From Hyphomicrobiales bacterium (GTDB lineage Bacteria > Pseudomonadota > Alphaproteobacteria > Rhizobiales > Rhizobiaceae): a stretch of DNA of 64,000 nt. The notes below the pieces were generated by a model that was not told where the DNA came from, did no database searches, and was given only the letters and a program-made list of their open reading frames with translations. The first letter of the stretch is position 1, and the number at the start of each line of letters is the position of its first letter. Shown here in pieces: positions 8,874-15,620 of this stretch. The position numbers and the translations under genes were made by a program. The DNA lies in NCBI GenBank assembly GCA_900470965.1, contig UCCS01000065.1:1-64000 (forward strand). The letters are read 5' to 3'.

Positions 8874-9752
8874 CTAGTGCAGGGCGTTCTGTTCCATATG
8901 CGCGAGCTTTTCGGGATTGCGCGTCACATAGACCGCGGTGATCCTGTCATCTTCGATCTGAAGAGCCGTGGTCTGTAGCCAGCTGTCTTCCTCGATGCTG
9001 ACAAAGCCCGGCAATCCGTTGATCAAGCCGTAGTGAAGCAGTCGCGACATATGCGCGGTGAAGATCGGCGCCAGTGCCGCAAAGAGCTTTGTCACCTTGT
9101 CGCGACCGATGATCGGCCGCCTTGGCGCCACCGCCTTGGCGCCACCGTCCGTATAGACAGTTGCATCCTCAGCCAGCAGCGCCCGCAATGCCTCGATGTC
9201 GCCGCTGCGCGACGCCATGAAGAAGGCGGCGGCGATCTGCAGGCCGTGTTCCGGCGGCAAGGCATAGCGCGGCCGCGCGCTCCGGACATTGGCCCGTGCC
9301 CGGCTGGCAAGCTGACGGCAGGCCGCAGGTTTGCGTCCGATGGTGGCGGCGATCTCTTCGAAGCCGACGCCGAAGACGTCATGCAGCACGAACACCGCTC
9401 GTTCGAGCGGCGAAAGCCGTTCCAGCGCCAGCATCAGCGGCAGCGCGACATCGTCGACTTCATCTTCCGGCGCGACCACGATCGGCTCCGGCAGCCACGG
9501 TCCTATATAGGTCTCGCGCCGGCGCCGCGCCGATTTCAATTGATCGAGGCAAAGTCGCGTCACGATCCGGTGCAAGAAGGCGGCCGGCTCGCGAACCTCA
9601 TCGCGATCGGCATCGAGCCAGCGCAAGAAGGCCTCCTGCACGATATCTTCGGCCTCTGCTACTGAGCCCAGCATGCGATAGGCAACCCGTGTCAACCGCG
9701 GGCGCAGCGGATTGAAGGCGGCAATGGCATCTGCTCCCTCTGCCGCCGTCAT
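8874..9752 (-). CDS. ECF41-type RNA polymerase sigma factor
   Basis: 292-aa extracytoplasmic-function sigma factor. Region 2 (PLRPRLTRVAYRMLGSVAEAEDIVQEAFLRW) and region 4 (LSPLERAVFVLHDVFGVGFEEIAATIGRK) are followed by a SnoaL-like C-terminal domain. The linker carries WLPEP and the C-terminal domain carries DGGAK and NPEKL, the three hallmarks of group ECF41, whose extension acts as a built-in regulator in place of an anti-sigma factor. ATG at 9752 is used, with AGAGAGG upstream; a GTG at 9755 is adjacent. Transcription likely starts from its own ECF41 promoter at 9847-9821. Confidence 0.93.
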   Translation of the reverse strand: MTAAEGADAIAAFNPLRPRLTRVAYRMLGSVAEAEDIVQEAFLRWLDADRDEVREPAAFLHRIVTRLCLDQLKSARRRRETYIGPWLPEPIVVAPEDEVDDVALPLMLALERLSPLERAVFVLHDVFGVGFEEIAATIGRKPAACRQLASRARANVRSARPRYALPPEHGLQIAAAFFMASRSGDIEALRALLAEDATVYTDGGAKAVAPRRPIIGRDKVTKLFAALAPIFTAHMSRLLHYGLINGLPGFVSIEEDSWLQTTALQIEDDRITAVYVTRNPEKLAHMEQNALH

Positions 9753-9820
9753 CACTCAGCCTCTCTTTTTTCCAGCTTCACCACCGCCATCTCCTTCACC
9801 TCGTCCGTTCGAGAAGGCTG

Positions 9821-9847
9821 GACGAGATGAGGTGGTCATTTGTGACA
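9821..9847 (-). promoter_or_regulatory. ECF41-type promoter of the sigma factor gene
   Basis: On the minus strand TGTCACA (9847-9841), a 16-base spacer, then CGTC (9824-9821). This is exactly the known ECF41 promoter consensus, about 70 bases before the sigma start codon. It supports positive autoregulation. A second TGTCACA at 9907-9901 lacks the CGTC at the right distance. Confidence 0.85.
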
Positions 9848-9923
9848 CGCTGTCCAGTTTTTTTGCCTTCTGGCGGGGGTGCCTGGGAGAGGGCGTTGAA
9901 TGTGACACTGTGATCCGCCATAT

Positions 9924-9943
9924 TGCATCGCAATTGCAATGCA
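9924..9943 (+). promoter_or_regulatory. palindromic operator of the toxin-antitoxin operon
   Basis: 20-bp near-perfect palindrome (TGCAT-C-GCAATTGC-A-ATGCA, one unpaired position) ending 11 bases before the antitoxin ATG. Antitoxins of this type normally repress their own operon at such a site. Confidence 0.7.
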
Positions 9944-9954
9944 TGAGGTGGATC

Positions 9955-10236
9955 ATGAAAACCGCATCGCTTCCCTCTCTTCGCGTGGATCCGGAACTGC
10001 GCGCTGCGGCCGAAAGCGTTCTGAAGGAAGGCGAGAGCTTGTCGGCGCTGATCGAGGATTCTCTGCGTCGTCAGATCGATTACAGAAAGACCCAGGCGGA
10101 GTTCATAGCACGGGGGCTGGCCGGCTTGGCGGAAGCGGAACGGACGGGTGTCTATCACACGACGGACGACGTCATGGAGTTGATACGCAAGAAGCTTGAA
10201 AAGGCGAAAGCGCGCAAAGCCGCGCAACAGAAATGA
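9955..10236 (+). CDS. type II antitoxin (YlcI/YnfO or CopG-like)
   Basis: 93-aa small protein with an N-terminal ribbon-helix-helix-like stretch (LPSLRVDPELRAAAESVLKEGESLSALIEDSLRRQI) followed by a charged, probably unfolded C-terminal tail rich in Lys and Ala that would wrap the toxin. ATG at 9955 has GAGG 7 bases upstream and lies just after a 20-bp palindrome. It overlaps the toxin start by four bases (ATGA), the standard translational coupling of these modules. The exact antitoxin family is inferred. Confidence 0.88.
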   Translation: MKTASLPSLRVDPELRAAAESVLKEGESLSALIEDSLRRQIDYRKTQAEFIARGLAGLAEAERTGVYHTTDDVMELIRKKLEKAKARKAAQQK

Positions 10237-10532
10237 CCTTCGAGCTGAAGTACACCCAAACCTTCTATGAAGACCTGGACCGGCTCGCTGACTTTCTGAT
10301 CGAACGTGATCCAGATTTGGCGGAACGTGCCATCGGCGCCATCCAAAAAGCTCTGATGATACTGCAGGATTTCCCGCTGATGGCCAGACGCGCGTCTGCG
10401 GATGATCCCTTGCTGCGCGAACTCGTCGTACCATTCGGCTCGGCCGGATATGTCATCCTTTTCAAGATAATCGATGAGGCGACCGTCATTGTCCTCGCCA
10501 TTCGTCACCAGCGCGAAGAAGACTACCACTGA
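10233..10532 (+). CDS. RelE/ParE-family toxin
   Basis: 99-aa toxin. The fold signature is visible as FYEDLDRLADFLIERDPDLAERAIGAIQKALMILQDFP, then LRELVVPFGSAGYVILFKI and a C-terminal VIVLAIRHQREEDY. The IRHQRE ending is typical of the ParE/RelE superfamily. Whether it targets gyrase (ParE-like) or ribosome-bound mRNA (RelE-like) cannot be told from sequence. It starts inside the antitoxin stop and its stop codon abuts the convergent betA stop with no spacer. Confidence 0.9.
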   Translation: MTFELKYTQTFYEDLDRLADFLIERDPDLAERAIGAIQKALMILQDFPLMARRASADDPLLRELVVPFGSAGYVILFKIIDEATVIVLAIRHQREEDYH

Positions 10533-12185
10533 CTACCGGTCGCTCACCGCCGCGCGCGGATTGATCCACGGCTCCTGATTGGAGCGGGCCATCAGCTGTT
10601 TGCCGAGAATGTGGTCTGCGGCCTTCTCGCCTGTCATGATCGACGGACCATTCAGATTGCCATAGGTGACATGCGGGAAGATCGAGCTGTCTGCGACCCG
10701 CAGGCCGTCCACGCCGATCACTCGCGTGTCGGGATCGACCACCGCCATCGGATCGTCCTTCGCGCCCATCCGGCATGTGCCGCAGGGGTGGTAAGCGCTT
10801 TCCAGATGTTCGCGAAGGAAGGCGTCGATCTGTTCGTCCGTCTGAACCTTCTCGCCCGGCTGGATTTCCGGGCCGCGATAATGGTCGAAAGCCTTCTGGC
10901 CGAAGATCTCGCGCGTCAGGCGCACGCAATGGCGGAATTTCTCCCAGTCTTCGGCATGGCTCATATAATTGAAGCGCAGCACCGGATCTGCCTTCGGATC
11001 GGCGGAGCGCAGCGTAACGTTGCCCCGTGATTTCGATAGATTGTAGCCGACATGCACCTGGAAGCCGTGCGTATTGGCCGCCGCCTTGCCGTCATAGCTG
11101 ATGGCGACCGGCAGGAAATGATATTGGATATCTGGCTGCTTCAGCCCCGGCGCAGAACGCAGGAAGGCGCAGGCTTCGAACTGGTTCGAAGCGCCAAGGC
11201 CGCCCTTGGAGAGCAGCCATTGTGCACCGGCGACACCCTGCCAGAACCATGGCAGCCAGGAATAGAGCGACACCGGCTTGGTCGAGATCTGCTGGAAATA
11301 GAATTCCATATGGTCCTGCAGATTGGCGCCGACGCCCTGCCGGTCGACCTTTACCTCGATGCCCATGTCCTGCAGATGCCCGCCGGGGCCAATGCCGGAG
11401 AGCATCAAGAGTTTCGGAGAGTTGAAGGAGGAGGCCGAGACGATCACCTCGCGATTAGCTTTGACGATCTCGGTCGCGCCGGCGCGCTCGATTTCCACGC
11501 CTGTCGCGCGGCCGTTCTCGATGATGATCCTGCGCGCAAAGCCTTTGACGAGCTCAACGTTCGGCCGCTTCAGCGCCGGCTTCAGATAAGCGCTTGCCGC
11601 CGACCAGCGCCGGCCGCGATGGATGGTCTGTTCCATCAGCCCGAAGCCTTCCTGCTTCGAGCCGTTATAATCCTCGGTCGTTTCGAAGCCCGCTTGTTTT
11701 CCGGCATCGATGAAGGCGTGAAACAGCGGGTTCTTCACCACGCCGCGCTGCACATGCAGCGGGCCGTCCGTGCCGCGCCAGCCTTCCTCGCCGCCGTGCG
11801 AGTTCTCCATGCGCTTGAAATAGGGCAGCACATCCGCATAGGCCCAGCCATTCGCGCCGAGCTCTTCCCACCGATTGTAGTCTTCCGCATGGCCGCGCAC
11901 ATAGACCATGCCGTTGATGGAGGAGGAACCGCCGATCACCTTGCCGCGCGGCGCGGTGATGCGCCGGTTGTTGAGGTGGGCTTCGGGCTCGGAAAGATAG
12001 CCCCAGTTATAGCGCTTCATGCTCATCGGCCAGGCAAGGGCGGCCGGCATCTGGATGAACGGCCCGAAATCCGAGCCGCCCGCCTCGATGACGATGACCG
12101 TGTTCTTGCCGTCTTCCGAAAGCCGGTAGGCCAGCGCCGAACCTGCCGAGCCGGAGCCGACGATGACGAAATCTGCCTGTTGCAT
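10533..12185 (-). CDS. betA: choline dehydrogenase
   Basis: FAD-dependent GMC oxidoreductase (550 aa) that oxidises choline to betaine aldehyde at the inner membrane. N-terminal dinucleotide fold GSGSAGSALAYRL, GMC signatures at GKVIGGSSSINGMVYVRG and SSFNSPKLLMLSGIG, and the C-terminal active-site region ESAYHPCGTCRMG with TYGNLNGPSIM. ATG at 12185 (MQQADF) has AAGGGA six bases upstream. Last gene of betI-betB-betA, 52 bases after betB. No choline sulfatase (betC) lies in the cluster, unlike Sinorhizobium meliloti betICBA. Confidence 0.95.
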   Translation of the reverse strand: MQQADFVIVGSGSAGSALAYRLSEDGKNTVIVIEAGGSDFGPFIQMPAALAWPMSMKRYNWGYLSEPEAHLNNRRITAPRGKVIGGSSSINGMVYVRGHAEDYNRWEELGANGWAYADVLPYFKRMENSHGGEEGWRGTDGPLHVQRGVVKNPLFHAFIDAGKQAGFETTEDYNGSKQEGFGLMEQTIHRGRRWSAASAYLKPALKRPNVELVKGFARRIIIENGRATGVEIERAGATEIVKANREVIVSASSFNSPKLLMLSGIGPGGHLQDMGIEVKVDRQGVGANLQDHMEFYFQQISTKPVSLYSWLPWFWQGVAGAQWLLSKGGLGASNQFEACAFLRSAPGLKQPDIQYHFLPVAISYDGKAAANTHGFQVHVGYNLSKSRGNVTLRSADPKADPVLRFNYMSHAEDWEKFRHCVRLTREIFGQKAFDHYRGPEIQPGEKVQTDEQIDAFLREHLESAYHPCGTCRMGAKDDPMAVVDPDTRVIGVDGLRVADSSIFPHVTYGNLNGPSIMTGEKAADHILGKQLMARSNQEPWINPRAAVSDR

Positions 12186-12237
12186 GCTGTTCCCTTTGGA
12201 TTGTCGTGTGCAACGGATGCGTCGATTTTGGATAGGC

Positions 12238-13701
12238 TTAGTACGGCGAGGCAACCGGCCCCATGCCGACATAAACCGTCTTCAGCTCGCTATAGTGCTC
12301 AAGCGCTGCCAGCGAATTCTCCCGTCCGAAGCCTGATTGCTTCGATCCCCCGAAGGGGATTTCTACCGGGCAGAGATTGTAGGTATTGATCCAGAGCGTG
12401 CCGGCCTCCAGCTGGTCGACGACGCGGTGAGCGCGTGTCAGATTGGCAGTGAATACGCCGCCGGAGAGGCCGAACTCCGTCGTATTGGCGCGCTTGATCA
12501 CCTCGGCTTCATCGTCGAAATCGAGCACACACATGACTGGTCCGAAGATCTCTTCGCGCGCGATCGTCATACCGTCTGTCACGTCGGCAAAGACGGTCGG
12601 CTGCACATAATAGCCTTCGCCCGTCACATGGTTCGGGATACCGCCGCCGGTCACCAGCGTCGCACCCTCGGCCTTGCCCTTCTCGATATAGGCAAGCACC
12701 TTCTCGCGCTGTGCCCAGGAGACCATCGGACCGAGCTGCGTGGCTTCATCCATCGGGTCGCCGATGAGGATCGCTTCGGTTCGCGTCTTCAGCCGTTTCA
12801 GGAATTCACCCTTGATCTTCTTCTGCACGAAGACGCGCGTGCCGTTGGAGCAGACCTGGCCCGTAGAATAGAAATTGCCGAGCATCGCGCCGCCGACGGC
12901 GCTGTCGAGATCGGCGTCGTCGAAGACGATCAGCGGCGACTTGCCGCCAAGCTCCATCGTCACGTGCTTGAGCTGGCCTGCTGCCGCGGCAGCCACCTTG
13001 CGCCCGGTCGGGACCGAGCCGGTCAGCGAAACCTTGGCGACGTCGGGGTGGTTGACGAGCAGCGGCCCGGTGTCCCGGTCGCCCTGGATAACGTTGTAGA
13101 GCCCCTTCGGCAGACCGGCCTCGTGCAGGATTTCGGCAATCTTCAGCGCACCGAGCGGCGTGGTCTCCGAGGGCTTGAAGACCATGGCGTTACCTGCCAC
13201 CAACGCCGGCGCACCCTTCCAGCAGGCGATCTGCTGCGGATAGTTCCAGGCGCCGATGCCGACGCACACACCGAGCGGCACGCGCTTCGTATAGGCAAAG
13301 TCCTGGCCGAGCGGGATATGCGAGCCGTTCAGTCCCGCCGGTGCTACGCCGCCGAAGAACTCGAAGGCGTCGGCGCCCGAGGTAGGGTCGGCGACAACAG
13401 TTTCCTGGATCGGCTTGCCGGTATCGAGCGTTTCCAGCTCTGAAAGTTCGCGGTTGCGCTCGCGCATGATCTCGGCCGCGCGCTTCAGGATGCGCCCGCG
13501 CGCCATCGGGCTCAAGGCCGCCCATTCCGGCTGCGCGCGTTTGGCAGCCGCGATCGCCTTCTCGACAATCGCGGGCGTTGCGGCATAAAGCCGGGCGATC
13601 ACTTCACCGGTTGCCGGATAGATGCTTTCGATGAGGGTGCCGCTGTCATCCTCGACATATTCCCCGTCGATGAAGTGCGATGCTTTCGGCTGGGCTTTCA
13701 T
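12238..13701 (-). CDS. betB: betaine aldehyde dehydrogenase
   Basis: 487-aa NAD(P)-dependent aldehyde dehydrogenase completing glycine betaine synthesis, an osmoprotectant and carbon source in rhizobia. The general base Glu is in ELGGKSP, the catalytic Cys in GQVCSNGTRV, and the Rossmann loop in GSVPTGRKVAAAAA. The C-terminal NLCPVEIPFGGSKQSGFGREN is characteristic of BetB. ATG at 13701 follows AGGGA by 8 bases. It lies 34 bases downstream of betI and upstream of betA in one operon. Confidence 0.95.
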   Translation of the reverse strand: MKAQPKASHFIDGEYVEDDSGTLIESIYPATGEVIARLYAATPAIVEKAIAAAKRAQPEWAALSPMARGRILKRAAEIMRERNRELSELETLDTGKPIQETVVADPTSGADAFEFFGGVAPAGLNGSHIPLGQDFAYTKRVPLGVCVGIGAWNYPQQIACWKGAPALVAGNAMVFKPSETTPLGALKIAEILHEAGLPKGLYNVIQGDRDTGPLLVNHPDVAKVSLTGSVPTGRKVAAAAAGQLKHVTMELGGKSPLIVFDDADLDSAVGGAMLGNFYSTGQVCSNGTRVFVQKKIKGEFLKRLKTRTEAILIGDPMDEATQLGPMVSWAQREKVLAYIEKGKAEGATLVTGGGIPNHVTGEGYYVQPTVFADVTDGMTIAREEIFGPVMCVLDFDDEAEVIKRANTTEFGLSGGVFTANLTRAHRVVDQLEAGTLWINTYNLCPVEIPFGGSKQSGFGRENSLAALEHYSELKTVYVGMGPVASPY

Positions 13702-13735
13702 GTCGCTGTTCCCTGGCTGGTTGGCATGAGGTTGT

Positions 13736-14323
13736 TCATTTGCCGATGCGGTCGAGCTGCATCGTTACATAATCCTCCGTCAGCGCGATCGAGGCTGTAA
13801 TGCCGATCGGCGCCGATTTCAGACTTTGCCGGATATAGAGCCCGTCGATCATCGCGGCCGCGCCCTCTGCGATGCGTTCTGCGGCATCGTCTGGGCAAAG
13901 CGCCTTGAGGGCCGCAAGCAGGTTGGAGCGCAGGCGCCGCGCATAGATGACGAGGAAACGCCGTGTCTCTTCGGATCGCTGCGCCTCGGCATAGAAGGCA
14001 AGCCAGGCGGCAATCGTCTGCGGCGCGAACTGGTCGGCGTTAAAGCTGACGCGGATAATGGCCGAGATCCGCTGCCGTGGGGTTGCCGCCTGTCCCAGTG
14101 CCGTCACCGCGTCGTCGCGCAGCTGGCGTAGGAGGGAACGGATTGTCTCGATCAGCAGCTGTTCCTTGCTGCCGAAATAGTGGTGGGCAAGGGCAGGCGA
14201 CACCCCCGCCCGCCGGGCGATATCGGACATGGTGACGGTCAGCGAGCCGTGATCGCCGATCACCCGCAGCGCTGCATCCACAAGCGCCTTGCGGCGCACC
14301 GGTTCCATTCCGACCTTCGGCAA
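13736..14323 (-). CDS. betI: choline-responsive repressor BetI
   Basis: TetR-family regulator of the bet genes, about 195 aa. N-terminal helix-turn-helix MSDIARRAGVSPALAHHYFGSKEQLL. Family members start (M)PKVGMEP; here that sequence is preceded by a TTG at 14323, which has GGGAG at an ideal 8 bases upstream. The ATG at 14329 is only 2 bases from the same site, so TTG is the better start. The operator TTGATTGA-N4-TCAATCAA lies at 14359-14378. Choline is the known inducer in the family. Confidence 0.9.
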   Translation of the reverse strand: MPKVGMEPVRRKALVDAALRVIGDHGSLTVTMSDIARRAGVSPALAHHYFGSKEQLLIETIRSLLRQLRDDAVTALGQAATPRQRISAIIRVSFNADQFAPQTIAAWLAFYAEAQRSEETRRFLVIYARRLRSNLLAALKALCPDDAAERIAEGAAAMIDGLYIRQSLKSAPIGITASIALTEDYVTMQLDRIGK

Positions 14324-14358
14324 GCTCATTTCTCCCGAGAATGCATGTAAGCGTATTT

Positions 14359-14378
14359 TTGATTGACTGATCAATCAA
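14359..14378 (-). promoter_or_regulatory. BetI operator
   Basis: Perfect dyad TTGATTGA-CTGA-TCAATCAA about 36 bases upstream of the betI start codon, matching the palindrome type known for BetI boxes in enteric bacteria and rhizobia. Confidence 0.8.
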
Positions 14379-14464
14379 CAAAAATCTTTCGCCGGATTGA
14401 TCCGGATCACCTCTTTTCGCGAGAAATTGCTGCAGCATATCTCCAGCAATCAGGAGGTGTGCCA

Positions 14465-15013
14465 ATGGCCAATATTTACGACGGAATGCCCGAATCCCCG
14501 TTGCGGTCGAAATGGGTGTGGTTCGTCGGTCTCGGCGTGCTGCTTCTCATTTGCGGCCTCATCGCTCTCAGCAACCTGCTGATGGCGACCGTCGCTTCGG
14601 TCTTTTATGTCGGCATGCTGATGCTGGCAGGCGGTGTTATCTATCTCATCCACGCCTTCCAGGTGCGCGGCTGGGATCATGTGCTCTTCTGGGCGTTGAG
14701 TGGCGTCCTTTATGTGCTCGCTGGCGTCTGCGCCTTCATCAACCCCATCCTTACGTCCGCCGCCTTGACCCTGTTTCTGGCCATAGCGCTGCTCATTGCC
14801 GGTGTCTTCCGCCTTTTCGTCGGCATGCGCATGCGGCCGCTCAAGGGCTGGGGATGGATTGTTGCGAGCGGCCTCATCACAGCTCTCGCAGGCTTCGTGA
14901 TTGCACTCGGTTGGCCGGTCAACAGCCTCTGGATCCTCGGCCTCTTCCTGGCGATCGATCTTGTCGTTCAGGGCTGGACAATGCTCGCCTTCGGCCTAGG
15001 TATCCGTTCTTGA
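14465..15013 (+). CDS. HdeD-family (DUF308) membrane protein
   Basis: 182-aa inner-membrane protein with six predicted helices (for example WFVGLGVLLLICGLIALSNL, VFYVGMLMLAGGVIYLIHAF, LWILGLFLAIDLVVQG) matching the DUF308/HdeD repeat pattern. HdeD contributes to acid resistance in Escherichia coli; a stress role here is by family only. The ATG at 14465 has an optimal AGGAGG, suggesting strong translation. It is divergent from betI and followed by its own terminator. Confidence 0.88.
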   Translation: MANIYDGMPESPLRSKWVWFVGLGVLLLICGLIALSNLLMATVASVFYVGMLMLAGGVIYLIHAFQVRGWDHVLFWALSGVLYVLAGVCAFINPILTSAALTLFLAIALLIAGVFRLFVGMRMRPLKGWGWIVASGLITALAGFVIALGWPVNSLWILGLFLAIDLVVQGWTMLAFGLGIRS

Positions 15014-15026
15014 AACTGTGGAGAGA

Positions 15027-15065
15027 GGCCGCCGGATGGTCCGTTTCGGCCGTTTCTTTTTTGAC
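15027..15065 (+). terminator. rho-independent terminator after the HdeD-like gene
   Basis: Two-part stem GGCCG/CGGCC (15027-15031, 15047-15051) enclosing CGGA/TCCG with a three-base loop, followed by a run of T (GTTTCTTTTTT). It begins 14 bases after the stop codon. Confidence 0.6.
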
Positions 15066-15224
15066 AAGAACATGACGGGGTACTAAAATTCTGCGATTGA
15101 AGGCCGGCTCCGCAGAAGAGCCGCCTCCTGTGCTAAGGCACTTCGGCATTGGCGCTTGTCGCCCCAGAAGCCGAAAATAGACCCCCGAGGCAGTCTCTGC
15201 CGAATAGAATGGGAGGAGAATTCC

Positions 15225-15467
15225 ATGCCGATGGTCACCGTTTCCATCTCACCGCTCCAGGCAGCCGGCATCCGCGATGCTGTTGATCAAGGCGGATATG
15301 CATCGAGCAGCGAAGTCGTGCGCGAGGCACTGCGCCTGTGGGATGCCGCCCGTAAATTGGGCGAATATCGCAGCGAAGTCCTGGCCGATGAAAGCGCACC
15401 CAGCGGCGGCAGATGCGTCGCCGATATGTTCGCCGATCATGAAGCCGAGCATCGCCGTTCGGCCTGA
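15225..15467 (+). CDS. ParD-like antitoxin without an adjacent toxin
   Basis: 80-aa ribbon-helix-helix protein: VTVSISPLQAAGIRDAVDQGGYASSSEVVREALRLWDAA is the ParD DNA-binding core, followed by a polar tail (EYRSEVLADES...). ATG at 15225 has GGGAGGAG 6 bases upstream. ParD normally precedes a ParE toxin overlapping its stop, but the 150 bases downstream contain no such frame; the next gene is a cyclic-di-GMP protein. It could be a decayed module or a stand-alone antitoxin or regulator. Confidence 0.82.
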   Translation: MPMVTVSISPLQAAGIRDAVDQGGYASSSEVVREALRLWDAARKLGEYRSEVLADESAPSGGRCVADMFADHEAEHRRSA

Positions 15468-15620
15468 ATAAGCCGTTGATTGTAAACTCGAAAATCTAAT
15501 AAGCGCTTGGCGTGCATGAGCGGTTGCGCGTTCATGAAAGTTTCATACTGAGGAAAGGGTTCGTTGACCCTTCTGCTCCATTGTCCGGCCGAAAAAGAAA
15601 AGGTCACAGTGGAGATTGGC

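Noticed and set aside
9901..9907. Second TGTCACA (minus strand) as another ECF41 promoter
   Set aside because: The sequence 16 bases downstream is AGGC, not CGTC.
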